In this document: positions 1-8,179 of the stretch, one piece after another
Layout: the number at the start of each line of letters is the position of its first letter
Numbering within the stretch: position 1 is the stretch's first letter
Assembly (NCBI GenBank): GCA_902552475.1
Contig: CACDJC010000001.1
Span: 75,001 to 117,186 of the forward strand
DNA length: 42,186 bases
Source of the DNA: an uncultured Pelagibacteraceae bacterium
GTDB taxonomy: Bacteria; Pseudomonadota; Alphaproteobacteria; Pelagibacterales; Pelagibacteraceae
Reading direction: 5' to 3'
Position numbers and translations under genes: made by a program
The notes under the pieces: generated by a model
Database searches by the model: none
Told to the model about the DNA's origin: nothing
What the model saw: the letters and a program-made list of their open reading frames with translations, nothing else

Positions 1-424
1 AAAGGGAGAAGAAACAACAGAAATTATTTCAGAATTAACTAATTTAAATATAAAATTAAATATCACTGCTATATTTACCATAGATCAAATTCAAAAAATA
101 ATTGAAACAGTAAGTCCGAAAGAAGATATAATACTATCGATATTCGCTGGAAGGATTGCAGATACAGGAAGAGATCCAACAGATATATTTATAGAAAGTA
201 AGAAACTAATACAAAAAAAATCAAAAAAAATTAAGCTGTTATGGGCTAGTGTCAGGGAGGTATATAATATTTATCAAGCAGCTAACGTAGGTTCAGATAT
301 AATTACTGTTACACCAGATGCTTTGTCAAAAATTGTTTTAATGAATAAAAATCTTGATGAATATAGCATTGAAACAGTAAAAATGTTTTATGAAGATGCA
401 AAAAAAGGAAATATAAAAATTTAA
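1..424 (+). CDS. Transaldolase-family protein, C-terminal part (5' end outside window)
   Basis: The frame is open from base 2 to a TAA at 422-424, so about 140 residues are visible and the start lies upstream. The segment IFAGRIADTGRDP and a following beta-strand with WASVRE are typical of the small transaldolase / fructose-6-phosphate aldolase (TalC-like) TIM-barrel family, which makes or breaks a C-C bond between a C3 ketol unit and an aldose phosphate through a lysine Schiff base. The catalytic lysine would be in the part not seen. It ends only 3 bp before the next gene, in a tight plus-strand operon of nucleotide-sugar genes, so I infer it makes a sugar-phosphate precursor for that pathway rather than serving central metabolism. 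The family call is good; the substrate is unknown. Confidence 0.82.
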   Translation, partial: KGEETTEIISELTNLNIKLNITAIFTIDQIQKIIETVSPKEDIILSIFAGRIADTGRDPTDIFIESKKLIQKKSKKIKLLWASVREVYNIYQAANVGSDIITVTPDALSKIVLMNKNLDEYSIETVKMFYEDAKKGNIKI

Positions 425-427
425 ATA

Positions 428-1429
428 ATGTCAAAGATCCTTATTACGGGGGGAGCTGGATATGTAGGCTCTCTTTTATCAGAAAAATTGGTCAAAAAAG
501 GTCATCAGGTCATAATTTATGATACTTGCTGGTTTGGAACTAAACACATTATAGAGTCATCTAATTTAAAATTAATAAAAGGAGACATAAGAGATAAGCA
601 TAAATTTGAAAGTTCTGTCGATGGTTGCGAAATAGTATTGCATTTAGCATGTATTTCTAATGATCCAAGCTTTGCTCTTAATGAGGATCTTAGTAAAACG
701 ATTAATTTTGACCCTTTTGAAGATTTAGTCAAAGTTTCAAAATCTAAAGGTATAAAAAAATTTGTTTATGCTTCTAGTAGTTCAGTTTATGGTTTTTCAG
801 ATAATCCTAATGTTACAGAGGAACATCCATTAGTTCCCTTGACTCTATATAATAAATATAAAGGAATGTGTGAGCCTATTTTAAAGAGCTACTTAGATAA
901 TAATTTTACGGGTGTAATCATTAGGCCTGCAACTGTTTGTGGTTATGCTCCACATTGTAGACTAGATCTTTCAGTGAATATTTTAACAAACCATGCTGTA
1001 AATAATAAAAAGATTATAGTATTAGGAGGAGGAGAGCAAAAAAGACCCAATTTACATGTTGCTGATATGTGTAGATCTTATGAGCTATTAGTTGATAGGG
1101 ATCTAAGTGACATAAATGGAGAAATCTTTAATGTAAGTTATGAAAACAAGAAGATAATAGAACTTGCAGAGATAGTTGCAAAAAACGTAAAAAATTTTTT
1201 TAATTACGATAACATTGAAATTGAAGTAAAAAAAGAAACTGTTGATAATAGATCCTATCACGTTAACTCTGATAAAATAAAAAAAGTTTTAGATTTTTCT
1301 CCAAAATATAACATAGATGATGCTGTAATATCTCTTTGTCAGGCATTTAAAGATAACAAACTACCAAACAGTCTTACTGACTCAAAATATTCAAATGTTG
1401 CTACTTTAAAAAAACTTAATGTTTCGTAA
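428..1429 (+). CDS. NAD(P)-dependent sugar epimerase/dehydratase (extended SDR)
   Basis: A 333-residue protein of normal extended-SDR length. The Rossmann glycine motif GGAGYVG is at residues 8-14, the Ser region SSSSVYG at 116-122, and the catalytic YNKYK (Tyr141, Lys145) is intact. The family acts on nucleotide-linked sugars (4-epimerases, 4,6-dehydratases and similar); residues do not fix the substrate. It starts 3 bp after the transaldolase and overlaps the next SDR by 11 bp, which indicates translational coupling. The ATG at 428 fits the motif spacing. Given the kinase-nucleotidyltransferase fusion two genes on, it may modify an NDP-activated sugar made by this operon. Confidence 0.9.
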   Translation: MSKILITGGAGYVGSLLSEKLVKKGHQVIIYDTCWFGTKHIIESSNLKLIKGDIRDKHKFESSVDGCEIVLHLACISNDPSFALNEDLSKTINFDPFEDLVKVSKSKGIKKFVYASSSSVYGFSDNPNVTEEHPLVPLTLYNKYKGMCEPILKSYLDNNFTGVIIRPATVCGYAPHCRLDLSVNILTNHAVNNKKIIVLGGGEQKRPNLHVADMCRSYELLVDRDLSDINGEIFNVSYENKKIIELAEIVAKNVKNFFNYDNIEIEVKKETVDNRSYHVNSDKIKKVLDFSPKYNIDDAVISLCQAFKDNKLPNSLTDSKYSNVATLKKLNVS

Positions 1430-2420
1430 AAAAAAGATAGTTTTAATAAGCGGTGGAGCTGGTTTTATTGGAAGCCATACCGTTGATAAGTTCTTGCAGG
1501 AAGGTTTTGAAGTAAGGAGCTTTGATAATCTTTCAGGTGGAAATTTGAAAAATATTTCACATTTAAATTCAGAAAATAATTTTAAATTTGAAAAAGGTGA
1601 CCTTCTTAATCTTGAAAAACTTAAAAATTTTATGAAGGAATGTGATTATGTAGTTCATTTTGCTGGAGTCGGTGATATTGTTCCTTCAATCAAAAATCCA
1701 AAAAAATATTTTTCTAATAATGCTCAAGGGACAGCATGTCTTTTGGATTCATTAAATTTATTAAAAATAAAAAAATTTGTTTATGCTGCCTCTTCATCTT
1801 GTTATGGAAAAGCATCAACACCTACTTCGGAAAAAAACCCAATTAATCCACTGTACCCTTATGCACTTTCAAAATATCAGGGAGAACAATTATGTTTTCA
1901 TTGGAATAAAGTTTATAGGTTGCCAGTTAATTCAATTAGAATTTTTAATGCTTATGGTACAAGATCAAGAACCACAGGAGCTTATGGAGCTGTGTTTGGT
2001 GTATTTTTAAAGCAATTATTATCAAAAAAACCTTTAACGATTGTTGGAGATGGTAAACAGAAAAGAGATTTTTTGTATGTAACCGACGTTGCAAATGCAT
2101 TTTATAAAGCTTCACAAACTAAAAAAAATCGGCAAATATGGAATTTAGGTTCAGGAAAACCAAAATCAGTAAATGAGTTAGTAAAATTATTAAATAATCC
2201 TTCAGGTATAGTCAGGCTTCCAAAGAGACCAGGTGAACCAAACGTAACATTTGCAAATATTAAAAAAATATCGAGAGATTTAAAATGGAAACCACAAGTA
2301 TCTTTTAAAGATGGTGTTGGAAAAATATTAAAAAATATAGATTACTGGAAATCAGCACCATTATGGAATAAAAAAAAGATATCTAAAGAAACTAAATTGT
2401 GGTTTGAATATTTAAAATGA
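1419..2420 (+). CDS. NAD(P)-dependent sugar epimerase (extended SDR, UDP-sugar 4-epimerase type)
   Basis: 333 residues with GGAGFIG at 12-18, ASSSCYG at 124-130, and catalytic Tyr148/Lys152 in YALSKYQGE. The middle and C-terminal part (a GAYG segment, then VGDGKQKRDFLYVTDV) is characteristic of UDP-glucose/GlcNAc 4-epimerase-like members that bind the NDP-sugar. It is not a recent copy of the SDR before it: the two differ throughout. It overlaps both neighbours (11 bp upstream, 4 bp ATGA downstream), so it belongs to the same operon. The exact sugar is not determinable from sequence alone; an HldD-like role on a heptose is possible but not shown. Confidence 0.9.
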   Translation: MFRKKKIVLISGGAGFIGSHTVDKFLQEGFEVRSFDNLSGGNLKNISHLNSENNFKFEKGDLLNLEKLKNFMKECDYVVHFAGVGDIVPSIKNPKKYFSNNAQGTACLLDSLNLLKIKKFVYAASSSCYGKASTPTSEKNPINPLYPYALSKYQGEQLCFHWNKVYRLPVNSIRIFNAYGTRSRTTGAYGAVFGVFLKQLLSKKPLTIVGDGKQKRDFLYVTDVANAFYKASQTKKNRQIWNLGSGKPKSVNELVKLLNNPSGIVRLPKRPGEPNVTFANIKKISRDLKWKPQVSFKDGVGKILKNIDYWKSAPLWNKKKISKETKLWFEYLK

Positions 2421-3958
2421 AAAATTATTTATCAAAGATTATTACCCCTCAACAACTAATTAAAATTGAGGGCAAGTTTCCAAGACAAAAGAATAAACTT
2501 AGCATGTGTCACGGAGTATTTGATTTAGTTCATCCTGGTCATATTAGACATTTATCCTATGCAAAATCTATGAGTGATAAATTAATTGTAAGTATTACAT
2601 CAGATATTCACGTCACAAAAGCAGAGTTAAGACCATATGTTCCAGAAAAGCTAAGAGCAGAAAATTTAGCAGCATTAGAATTTGTTGATTATGTTGTTAT
2701 AGATGTAAATGAAACTCCAAATATAAATCTTAAAAAAATACAGCCTGATTTTTTTGTTAAAGGTTATGAATATAGTAATGTTAACAAAAATAACAAAACT
2801 AAAGAAGAAATGAAAATTCTAAGAAGCTATGGTGGTAAATTTTTGTTTACCCCTGGAGATTATGTTCTCTCATCTTCTAAAATAATAGATTCTAATAAAC
2901 CAGATTTGAGTTTAACAAAATTAAAAAGTTTAATGGAAGGAGAAAAAATTGGGTTTGAGGAAGTTTTAAAAACAGTAGATAAATTTAATAAATGTGACGT
3001 TTTGGTTGTTGGTGATACAATAATAGATACTTATGTTGAAACTTCAATTATAGGCAATAATGCAAAAACACCAACTTTTTCTACAAAATATATAAATGAA
3101 AAAAGATATATTGGTGGAGCCGCAATTGTTGCATGTCATTTAAAAGCAGCAGGTGCAAAAGTAAAATTTTGCTCTGTTTTAGGTGACGATCATGATGCAA
3201 GTTATGTAAAAAAACAATTAAAGAAATATAAAATAACTGATTTAACTTTTAAAGATAGTTCTAGACCAACAACTGATAAAAGATATTATATATCGGACAA
3301 TTATAGACTCTTAAAAGTTGATAAAGTAGAAAATTTTCCAATAGATAAAAAAATTTTAAAAAAAATAACCGATGTAATAAAAAAACATAAAGAAGGTATA
3401 GTCATATTTAGTGATTTTAGACATGGAATTTTTTCTAAAGAAAGTATCTCTGATTTAAAAAAATCTATTCAAAAAAATGTGTTTAAAGTTGGTGACAGTC
3501 AAGTCGCAAGTAGGTGGGGTAATATTTTAGAGTTTGATAATTTTGATCTTATTACTCCTAATGAAAGAGAAACAAGGTTTGCTCTTGGAGACCAAGATAC
3601 TGGAATAAGACCTTTAGCCTCCAAATTATACGAAAAAGCGAAATGTAAAACTCTAATATTTAAACTTGGTAGTAACGGAATTCTTACTTTGAGAAGAAAA
3701 ATTCAAAAAAATGATACTAGATTTTTTTTTGTAATTGATGCTTTAGAAAAAAACGCAATAGATCCAGTTGGATGTGGTGATGCTTTAATTGCTTATGCAT
3801 CTTTATCTTTGTATACAAGCAAAAATCCAGTAATAGCAAGCATATTAGGTTCTATAAGCGCTTCTATTATGGTTAGAATAAATGGCAATAGTCCAATTAA
3901 TAAAAAAAGCGTAATAGATAAGATCCACACCATATCCATGGAACTTAAAAATTTATAA
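2417..3958 (+). CDS. Bifunctional sugar nucleotidyltransferase-PfkB kinase (HldE-like, reversed domain order)
   Basis: 513 residues in two domains. Residues about 25-160 are a cytidylyltransferase-type domain: HGVFDLVHPGH at 32-42, then RAENLAALEFVDYVV and a DFFVKGYEY strand, as in the RfaE C-terminal domain. Residues about 190-510 are a PfkB/ribokinase domain: VVGD near 197-200, GG at 233-234, PNERE at 381-385, and the anion-hole/catalytic-base motif DPVGCGDA at 449-456. E. coli HldE has kinase first and nucleotidyltransferase second; here the order is swapped. The protein should phosphorylate a sugar phosphate at C1 and activate the resulting sugar 1-phosphate with a nucleotide, probably after a phosphatase step. 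It overlaps genes on both sides. Both domain calls are strong; the sugar (heptose or analogue) is inferred. Confidence 0.88.
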   Translation: MKNYLSKIITPQQLIKIEGKFPRQKNKLSMCHGVFDLVHPGHIRHLSYAKSMSDKLIVSITSDIHVTKAELRPYVPEKLRAENLAALEFVDYVVIDVNETPNINLKKIQPDFFVKGYEYSNVNKNNKTKEEMKILRSYGGKFLFTPGDYVLSSSKIIDSNKPDLSLTKLKSLMEGEKIGFEEVLKTVDKFNKCDVLVVGDTIIDTYVETSIIGNNAKTPTFSTKYINEKRYIGGAAIVACHLKAAGAKVKFCSVLGDDHDASYVKKQLKKYKITDLTFKDSSRPTTDKRYYISDNYRLLKVDKVENFPIDKKILKKITDVIKKHKEGIVIFSDFRHGIFSKESISDLKKSIQKNVFKVGDSQVASRWGNILEFDNFDLITPNERETRFALGDQDTGIRPLASKLYEKAKCKTLIFKLGSNGILTLRRKIQKNDTRFFFVIDALEKNAIDPVGCGDALIAYASLSLYTSKNPVIASILGSISASIMVRINGNSPINKKSVIDKIHTISMELKNL

Positions 3959-4851
3959 TGTTAAATTTGGTTGTTGGACTTGGAGTTCAGGGAAATAAAA
4001 GAGTTAAATACTTAAAAAATGATTATGTAACAGTAGATCCAATTGTAAAAAGCGCAGACTTCAAAAACCTTTCCGAGGTGCCTTTAAACAAAATTACACA
4101 TGCTTATATTTGCACACCCGAAAATCAAAAATTTAAAATAATTAAAAATCTTCTAAACAAAAATATTAATATATTAGTTGAAAAACCTTTGATTTTAAAA
4201 AAAAAAGAGGATCAAGAGGTTTTAAAAATATTAAGAAAAAAAAAATCAACCTTATATACAGCTTATAATCATAGATTTGAACCAAATATTGTAAAAGCTA
4301 AATCAATTTTATATAAAAAAAAGCTAGGAAAAATATATCTAGTAAATTTATATTATGGAAATGGTACTTCAAATTTGTGGAAGAATAATTGGAGGGAAAA
4401 AAATAAATATTCTATAATATACGATCTGGGAGTTCATTTACTTGATATATTTCATTATTGGTTTAATTTTTATCCAAAAAAATTTAAAACAAACTTTAGC
4501 ACAAAGAACGAGTTACATTGCTTTGATTTTTTTTCATTTTATTCAAAAGAAAATTTTCTATGTAATTTTTCAACATCAATTATAGATTGGAAGAATACTT
4601 TTAAAGCTGATATTATAGGCTCAAAAGGAAGTCTTCATATAGATTGTTTGTGTAAATGGGGTCCATCAAAATTAAGTTTTCGTAAAAGAAGATTGCCAAG
4701 CGGTAAACCAAGTGAAAGTTTAATCACAATTAAACAAGGTGATCCCACATGGGAATTAGAAGAAAAATATTTTAAAAAAATATCAAAAAAATCTATAACA
4801 AATTTTGAAAATGATTTAATAATTAAAAAATGTATAAAAGGTATTAAATGA
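3958..4851 (+). CDS. Gfo/Idh/MocA-family NAD(P)-dependent sugar oxidoreductase
   Basis: 297 residues, slightly short for the family. N-terminal Rossmann motif GLGVQG (residues 7-12), then the family-typical CTPENQ strand and the conserved VEKP (Glu75-Lys76-Pro77), whose Lys acts in catalysis. The C-terminal domain has YDLGVHLLDIFHYW, matching the usual D-x-x-x-H-x-x-D catalytic region. Family members oxidise or reduce a ring carbon of NDP-sugars or inositols. It begins on the last base of the preceding stop codon and overlaps the next start by 4 bp (ATGA). Probably it supplies a keto-sugar for amination or epimerisation within the operon's pathway; the substrate is unknown. Confidence 0.87.
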   Translation: MLNLVVGLGVQGNKRVKYLKNDYVTVDPIVKSADFKNLSEVPLNKITHAYICTPENQKFKIIKNLLNKNINILVEKPLILKKKEDQEVLKILRKKKSTLYTAYNHRFEPNIVKAKSILYKKKLGKIYLVNLYYGNGTSNLWKNNWREKNKYSIIYDLGVHLLDIFHYWFNFYPKKFKTNFSTKNELHCFDFFSFYSKENFLCNFSTSIIDWKNTFKADIIGSKGSLHIDCLCKWGPSKLSFRKRRLPSGKPSESLITIKQGDPTWELEEKYFKKISKKSITNFENDLIIKKCIKGIK

Positions 4852-6071
4852 TTGGATTTTTAGGCTTATCCCATTTATCATTATGTTATGCTGCATCAAT
4901 ATTAAAATTAAATAAAAAGGTAATAATATTTGACATAACAAAAGAAATCTCAAACTATAATATGGGATTTTCTAAAATCTTTGAACCAGGATTAGATCAG
5001 ATAATTCAAAAAAAAAAAAATAATTTAAAAATCACATCTGATTATAAAGATTTAAAAAAAACAAAAATAATTTTTTTAGCTAAAGATGTTAAAACTGATA
5101 AAAATAATGATACTATTTTAAAAGAAAGTATTAAATTACTAAATTTAGCATATAAAATTTCTAAAAATAAAACATTAGTTGTCATGAATCAAGTTCCGGT
5201 AAATTTTACCAGGAATGTAAAATGGCAGAATGACAAAGTTTACCATTTTGTAGAAACCTTAGTTTTTGGGAAGGCAATTAAAAGAGCCACTAAACCTGAA
5301 AGATTAATAATTGGTAAATCATCACCATTAAAAAAGATAGATAAGAATTTAAAGAATCTACTTTTACTATATAAGTGCCCAATTATTGAGATGACTTATG
5401 AAGAGTCTGAACTAACCAAAGGTTACATTAATACATATTTAGCATCACAATTAGCAACCTCAAACTTTTTGTCTGAACTTTGCTCTAGATATTCTGCAAG
5501 ATGGTCTGTAATTTTTTCTGCCATAGGTTTAGATAAAAGAATTGGAAATAAAGGATATTATACTCCTGGTCTTGGAATTTCCGGGGGTAATATTGAAAGA
5601 GATCTAAGGACACTTGCTAAATTAGGAAAAAAATTTAAAATTAAAAATTTATTGCCAGAATTTTTATTAGGCTCAAGTGATTATTATAAAAATTTTATTT
5701 TAAGAATTATTAAACAAAACAATATGAAAAAAATTTGTTTGCTAGGATTAACATATAAAGAAAAAACTTTATCAATTAAAAATGCACCCCAACTAAATGT
5801 TATTAAGTATTTGAAAAATAAAGTAATGGTCCATGATTTTAAAGTTGATAAACTTATAAAGCAAAAAACCATAAAGAATTTAAAATTAAAATTTAATACA
5901 ATTGAAAAATGTTTAAAAAATTGTGAGACACTAATAATATTTCATAACTTAAAAACTTACAAAAATATTAAATTTTTTAAACACCCAAATATTAAAAATA
6001 TTATTGACCCATTTAGTTTAGTTAAAGACACAAAAATTGGAAAAATACGATATTTCAATCTTAATAATTAA
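4848..6071 (+). CDS. Divergent nucleotide-sugar dehydrogenase (UDP-glucose dehydrogenase superfamily), catalytic Cys replaced
   Basis: 407 residues with the three-part layout of UDP-glucose/GDP-mannose dehydrogenases: N-terminal Rossmann domain, central helical domain with ELTKGYINTYLA (Lys191 and Asn195 aligned to conserved residues), and a C-terminal UDP-binding domain starting CLLGLTYKEKT. Two hallmarks are changed. The dinucleotide motif normally GLGYVG reads GLSHLS (residues 6-11), and the catalytic loop normally GGSC-x-P-K-D reads GGNIERD (246-252), with Asn248 where the thiohemiacetal-forming Cys should be. The STVP-x-GT segment is also altered (MNQVPVNFT). The frame is intact. Without the Cys a four-electron oxidation to an acid is unlikely; it could be a single oxidation, an epimerase-like reaction or a binding role. 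I recall related GLWHLG-type dehydrogenases, so it may be a subfamily rather than decay. Confidence 0.8.
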   Translation: MIGFLGLSHLSLCYAASILKLNKKVIIFDITKEISNYNMGFSKIFEPGLDQIIQKKKNNLKITSDYKDLKKTKIIFLAKDVKTDKNNDTILKESIKLLNLAYKISKNKTLVVMNQVPVNFTRNVKWQNDKVYHFVETLVFGKAIKRATKPERLIIGKSSPLKKIDKNLKNLLLLYKCPIIEMTYEESELTKGYINTYLASQLATSNFLSELCSRYSARWSVIFSAIGLDKRIGNKGYYTPGLGISGGNIERDLRTLAKLGKKFKIKNLLPEFLLGSSDYYKNFILRIIKQNNMKKICLLGLTYKEKTLSIKNAPQLNVIKYLKNKVMVHDFKVDKLIKQKTIKNLKLKFNTIEKCLKNCETLIIFHNLKTYKNIKFFKHPNIKNIIDPFSLVKDTKIGKIRYFNLNN

Positions 6072-6073
6072 TT

Positions 6074-6910
6074 ATGATTTATGTAATTGGAAAAAATGGA
6101 TTTGTTGCAAAAAGAATTAACAAATATTTTAAAAATAAAGAAAAAAAATTAAAATTTATTGGATCCAACGAAATTGACCTGACAAAAGAAAAATTTAAAA
6201 AAAAAATTATTATAAAACCTAGATCTACCATAATATTTTTATCAGCCATTACTCCAGATAAAGGAAAAGATTTGATCACATTTCAAAAAAATATATCAAT
6301 GATAATTAATTTTTTGTCTCAAATAAAAACAGAAAATATATCCAAATTAATTTATGTGAGCTCTGATGCAGTTTATTCATTAAAAGATCAAAAAATTTCT
6401 GACAATACTCCTACAAATCCTGATGATTTATATGGTTTAATGCATTTAACAAGAGAACAAATAATAAAAAAATTAATTGATAAAAAAAAATTAGTAATTT
6501 TAAGGCCTACTATTATGTATGGAGTTGGAGATACTCATGGATCATATGGACCAAATAGATTTATAAATCAATTGAAACAAAATCAAAAAGTAAAACTTTT
6601 TGGAAAAGGCGAAGATATAAGAGATCATTTATTTGTTCAAGATTTTGTAAAAATTCTATATAGCATATGTTTAAAGAAAAAAATGTATGGAGAATTTATT
6701 GCAGCAAGTCAAAAATCACTAAAATTTATAGATGTTGCTAAAAAGATTTTATCTCATTATAAAAAACCACAAAATTTAATTGAATTTATTAAAGTGAATA
6801 ATAAACCTTCAAAAAGATATTTTTTAAAATTAAAACTTAATAAAATTTTAAATATCAAAACTACGAAAATTAAGGATGGTTTAAAAGAATATTTAGTAAA
6901 GAAATCTTAA
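6074..6910 (+). CDS. SDR-family epimerase/reductase-like protein with His at the catalytic Lys position
   Basis: 278 residues, a short extended SDR. The NAD motif is GKNGFVA (residues 6-12), the Ser strand is VSSDAVYS (95-102), and the active-site motif reads YGLMH (Tyr120, His124) instead of YxxxK. A GKGEDIRDHLFVQDF segment matches the C-terminal substrate region of NDP-sugar SDRs. Loss of the Lys suggests an altered mechanism or a family with a relaxed motif; the rest of the fold looks intact. It is the last gene of the plus-strand operon (2 bp gap upstream), and its stop abuts the stop of the opposite-strand gene with no spacer. Function: probably reduction or epimerisation of a keto-sugar, not certain. 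Confidence 0.78.
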   Translation: MIYVIGKNGFVAKRINKYFKNKEKKLKFIGSNEIDLTKEKFKKKIIIKPRSTIIFLSAITPDKGKDLITFQKNISMIINFLSQIKTENISKLIYVSSDAVYSLKDQKISDNTPTNPDDLYGLMHLTREQIIKKLIDKKKLVILRPTIMYGVGDTHGSYGPNRFINQLKQNQKVKLFGKGEDIRDHLFVQDFVKILYSICLKKKMYGEFIAASQKSLKFIDVAKKILSHYKKPQNLIEFIKVNNKPSKRYFLKLKLNKILNIKTTKIKDGLKEYLVKKS

Positions 6911-8179
6911 TTATTTAATATTTTTTGAAAGAAATATATTCATATATAGGTCAAAAATAATTTTTGATAACTCATTTCTATTTTTTTTACTCACTTCATT
7001 AATTCTATATTTAATACTCTTCTTGAAAGTTTTATAAAACTGATTTTTAAATATAGAATTAAGATATTTAGATTTCATTTTTAATAAATCATTTTCAATA
7101 ATCGTTGTATTAATTTTTGTCTCTCTTGAAGCTAATTGTGTATAATATCTTTTCTGAAAAAGTTCTTCATCTGAAGTTTTTAGTCTATCCACTATACGTT
7201 TTTTAAACTTATTAATTAATTTGATATTAAATTTTAGATCTTTCATTTTAGAGTTCTTAATATAAAACATATAAATGTTGTTTAAATTTTTCCTTTGAAA
7301 CTCATTTACATGTGCTTCACACCAAGTAGCTGTTTCTTCAATATTAAATTCATTTCTCTCAAAATTATATTCATTTTGAGGTAATAAACTCATAAATGCA
7401 ACTTCATCAGAACTTTTTGGAATATAAATTTTTTTATTTTTTAATGTATTTGTATAACCTTCATCTAAACTAGGGAAAACGCTGTTAAAATAATTATAGT
7501 TTTTTTCATCGGTTTTAATAACTACTGGATGGAGATGAAAGTTATTCATCAGGAGATAATCTTTCTCATGAATACAAGAAACACTTACGGTATTAAGTTT
7601 TGTATTTCTTACATCGAATATTTTCACAATTTCATGAAGGTTCTTTATAATTATTTCATTTAGGTTTTCTTCAATGTAATTATATCCCCATTTTTTATTA
7701 TACAGCTCGATTGCTTCTAAATTCACTTGTGGAATAGGTAACATTACAGACGATAATGTTTTATTTTTTTTTAATTTTTGCAAAATATTTACAATTGAAT
7801 TATCTGAAAAAATAAAATCAGGATATAAAAACCATAAATAATTACAGTTAAAAGAGAAGGTAGCTATAAATAGTGATTGGAGTGTAGATAGAAGTATATA
7901 TTTATTATTCTTAAAATGGTACTTATTTTTTATAAAATCAAATAAATAAAATTTTATTTTAATAATTTTACTTAAATCTTTTATAATTTTTTGTTTTTTT
8001 AAATATTTGAGATCATCTTTAATAGTCCAAATATATATTAAATTTTTTTTGTTGTCAGTTTTACGCAAATTTCTTACTAAACTATTACAAGTATATTTTT
8101 TAAATTCATCTAAATATTTTTTTCCCCATATACAAAAGAAAAATACATGATCGTATTCTTTGTTAAATTTTTTAAGCAT
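6911..8179 (-). CDS. WGxxY-family protein of unknown function, paralog 1 (possible glycosyltransferase-like)
   Basis: 422 residues, not matched to a family I know. It shares an ordered set of motifs with three other proteins in this window: IWGKKY near the N-terminus (18-22), YPDFIF (119-124), a P-rich strand (LPIPQVNLE), HLHP (215-218), LDE (238-240) and YIPKSSDE (252-259). The beta-strand/WG start and the PD-x-x-F element after a hydrophobic strand suggest a GT-A-like fold with a DxD-like site, but this is inference. No signal peptide or membrane segment is seen; the C-terminal 100 residues are Lys-rich and helical-looking. Its start overlaps the end of the upstream paralog by 8 bp, so the two are co-translated. 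Confidence 0.75.
   Translation of the reverse strand: MLKKFNKEYDHVFFFCIWGKKYLDEFKKYTCNSLVRNLRKTDNKKNLIYIWTIKDDLKYLKKQKIIKDLSKIIKIKFYLFDFIKNKYHFKNNKYILLSTLQSLFIATFSFNCNYLWFLYPDFIFSDNSIVNILQKLKKNKTLSSVMLPIPQVNLEAIELYNKKWGYNYIEENLNEIIIKNLHEIVKIFDVRNTKLNTVSVSCIHEKDYLLMNNFHLHPVVIKTDEKNYNYFNSVFPSLDEGYTNTLKNKKIYIPKSSDEVAFMSLLPQNEYNFERNEFNIEETATWCEAHVNEFQRKNLNNIYMFYIKNSKMKDLKFNIKLINKFKKRIVDRLKTSDEELFQKRYYTQLASRETKINTTIIENDLLKMKSKYLNSIFKNQFYKTFKKSIKYRINEVSKKNRNELSKIIFDLYMNIFLSKNIK

Noticed and set aside
517-732. Minus-strand open frame of 71 codons inside the first SDR
   Set aside because: It lies fully within a gene with intact SDR motifs on the other strand and shows no motif or start context of its own.
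5008-5020. A run of 13 A bases inside the Cys-less dehydrogenase gene, a possible phase-variable tract
   Set aside because: The frame is intact, and A-runs of 9-11 are common through this AT-rich window, so there is no sign of a contingency locus specific to this site.
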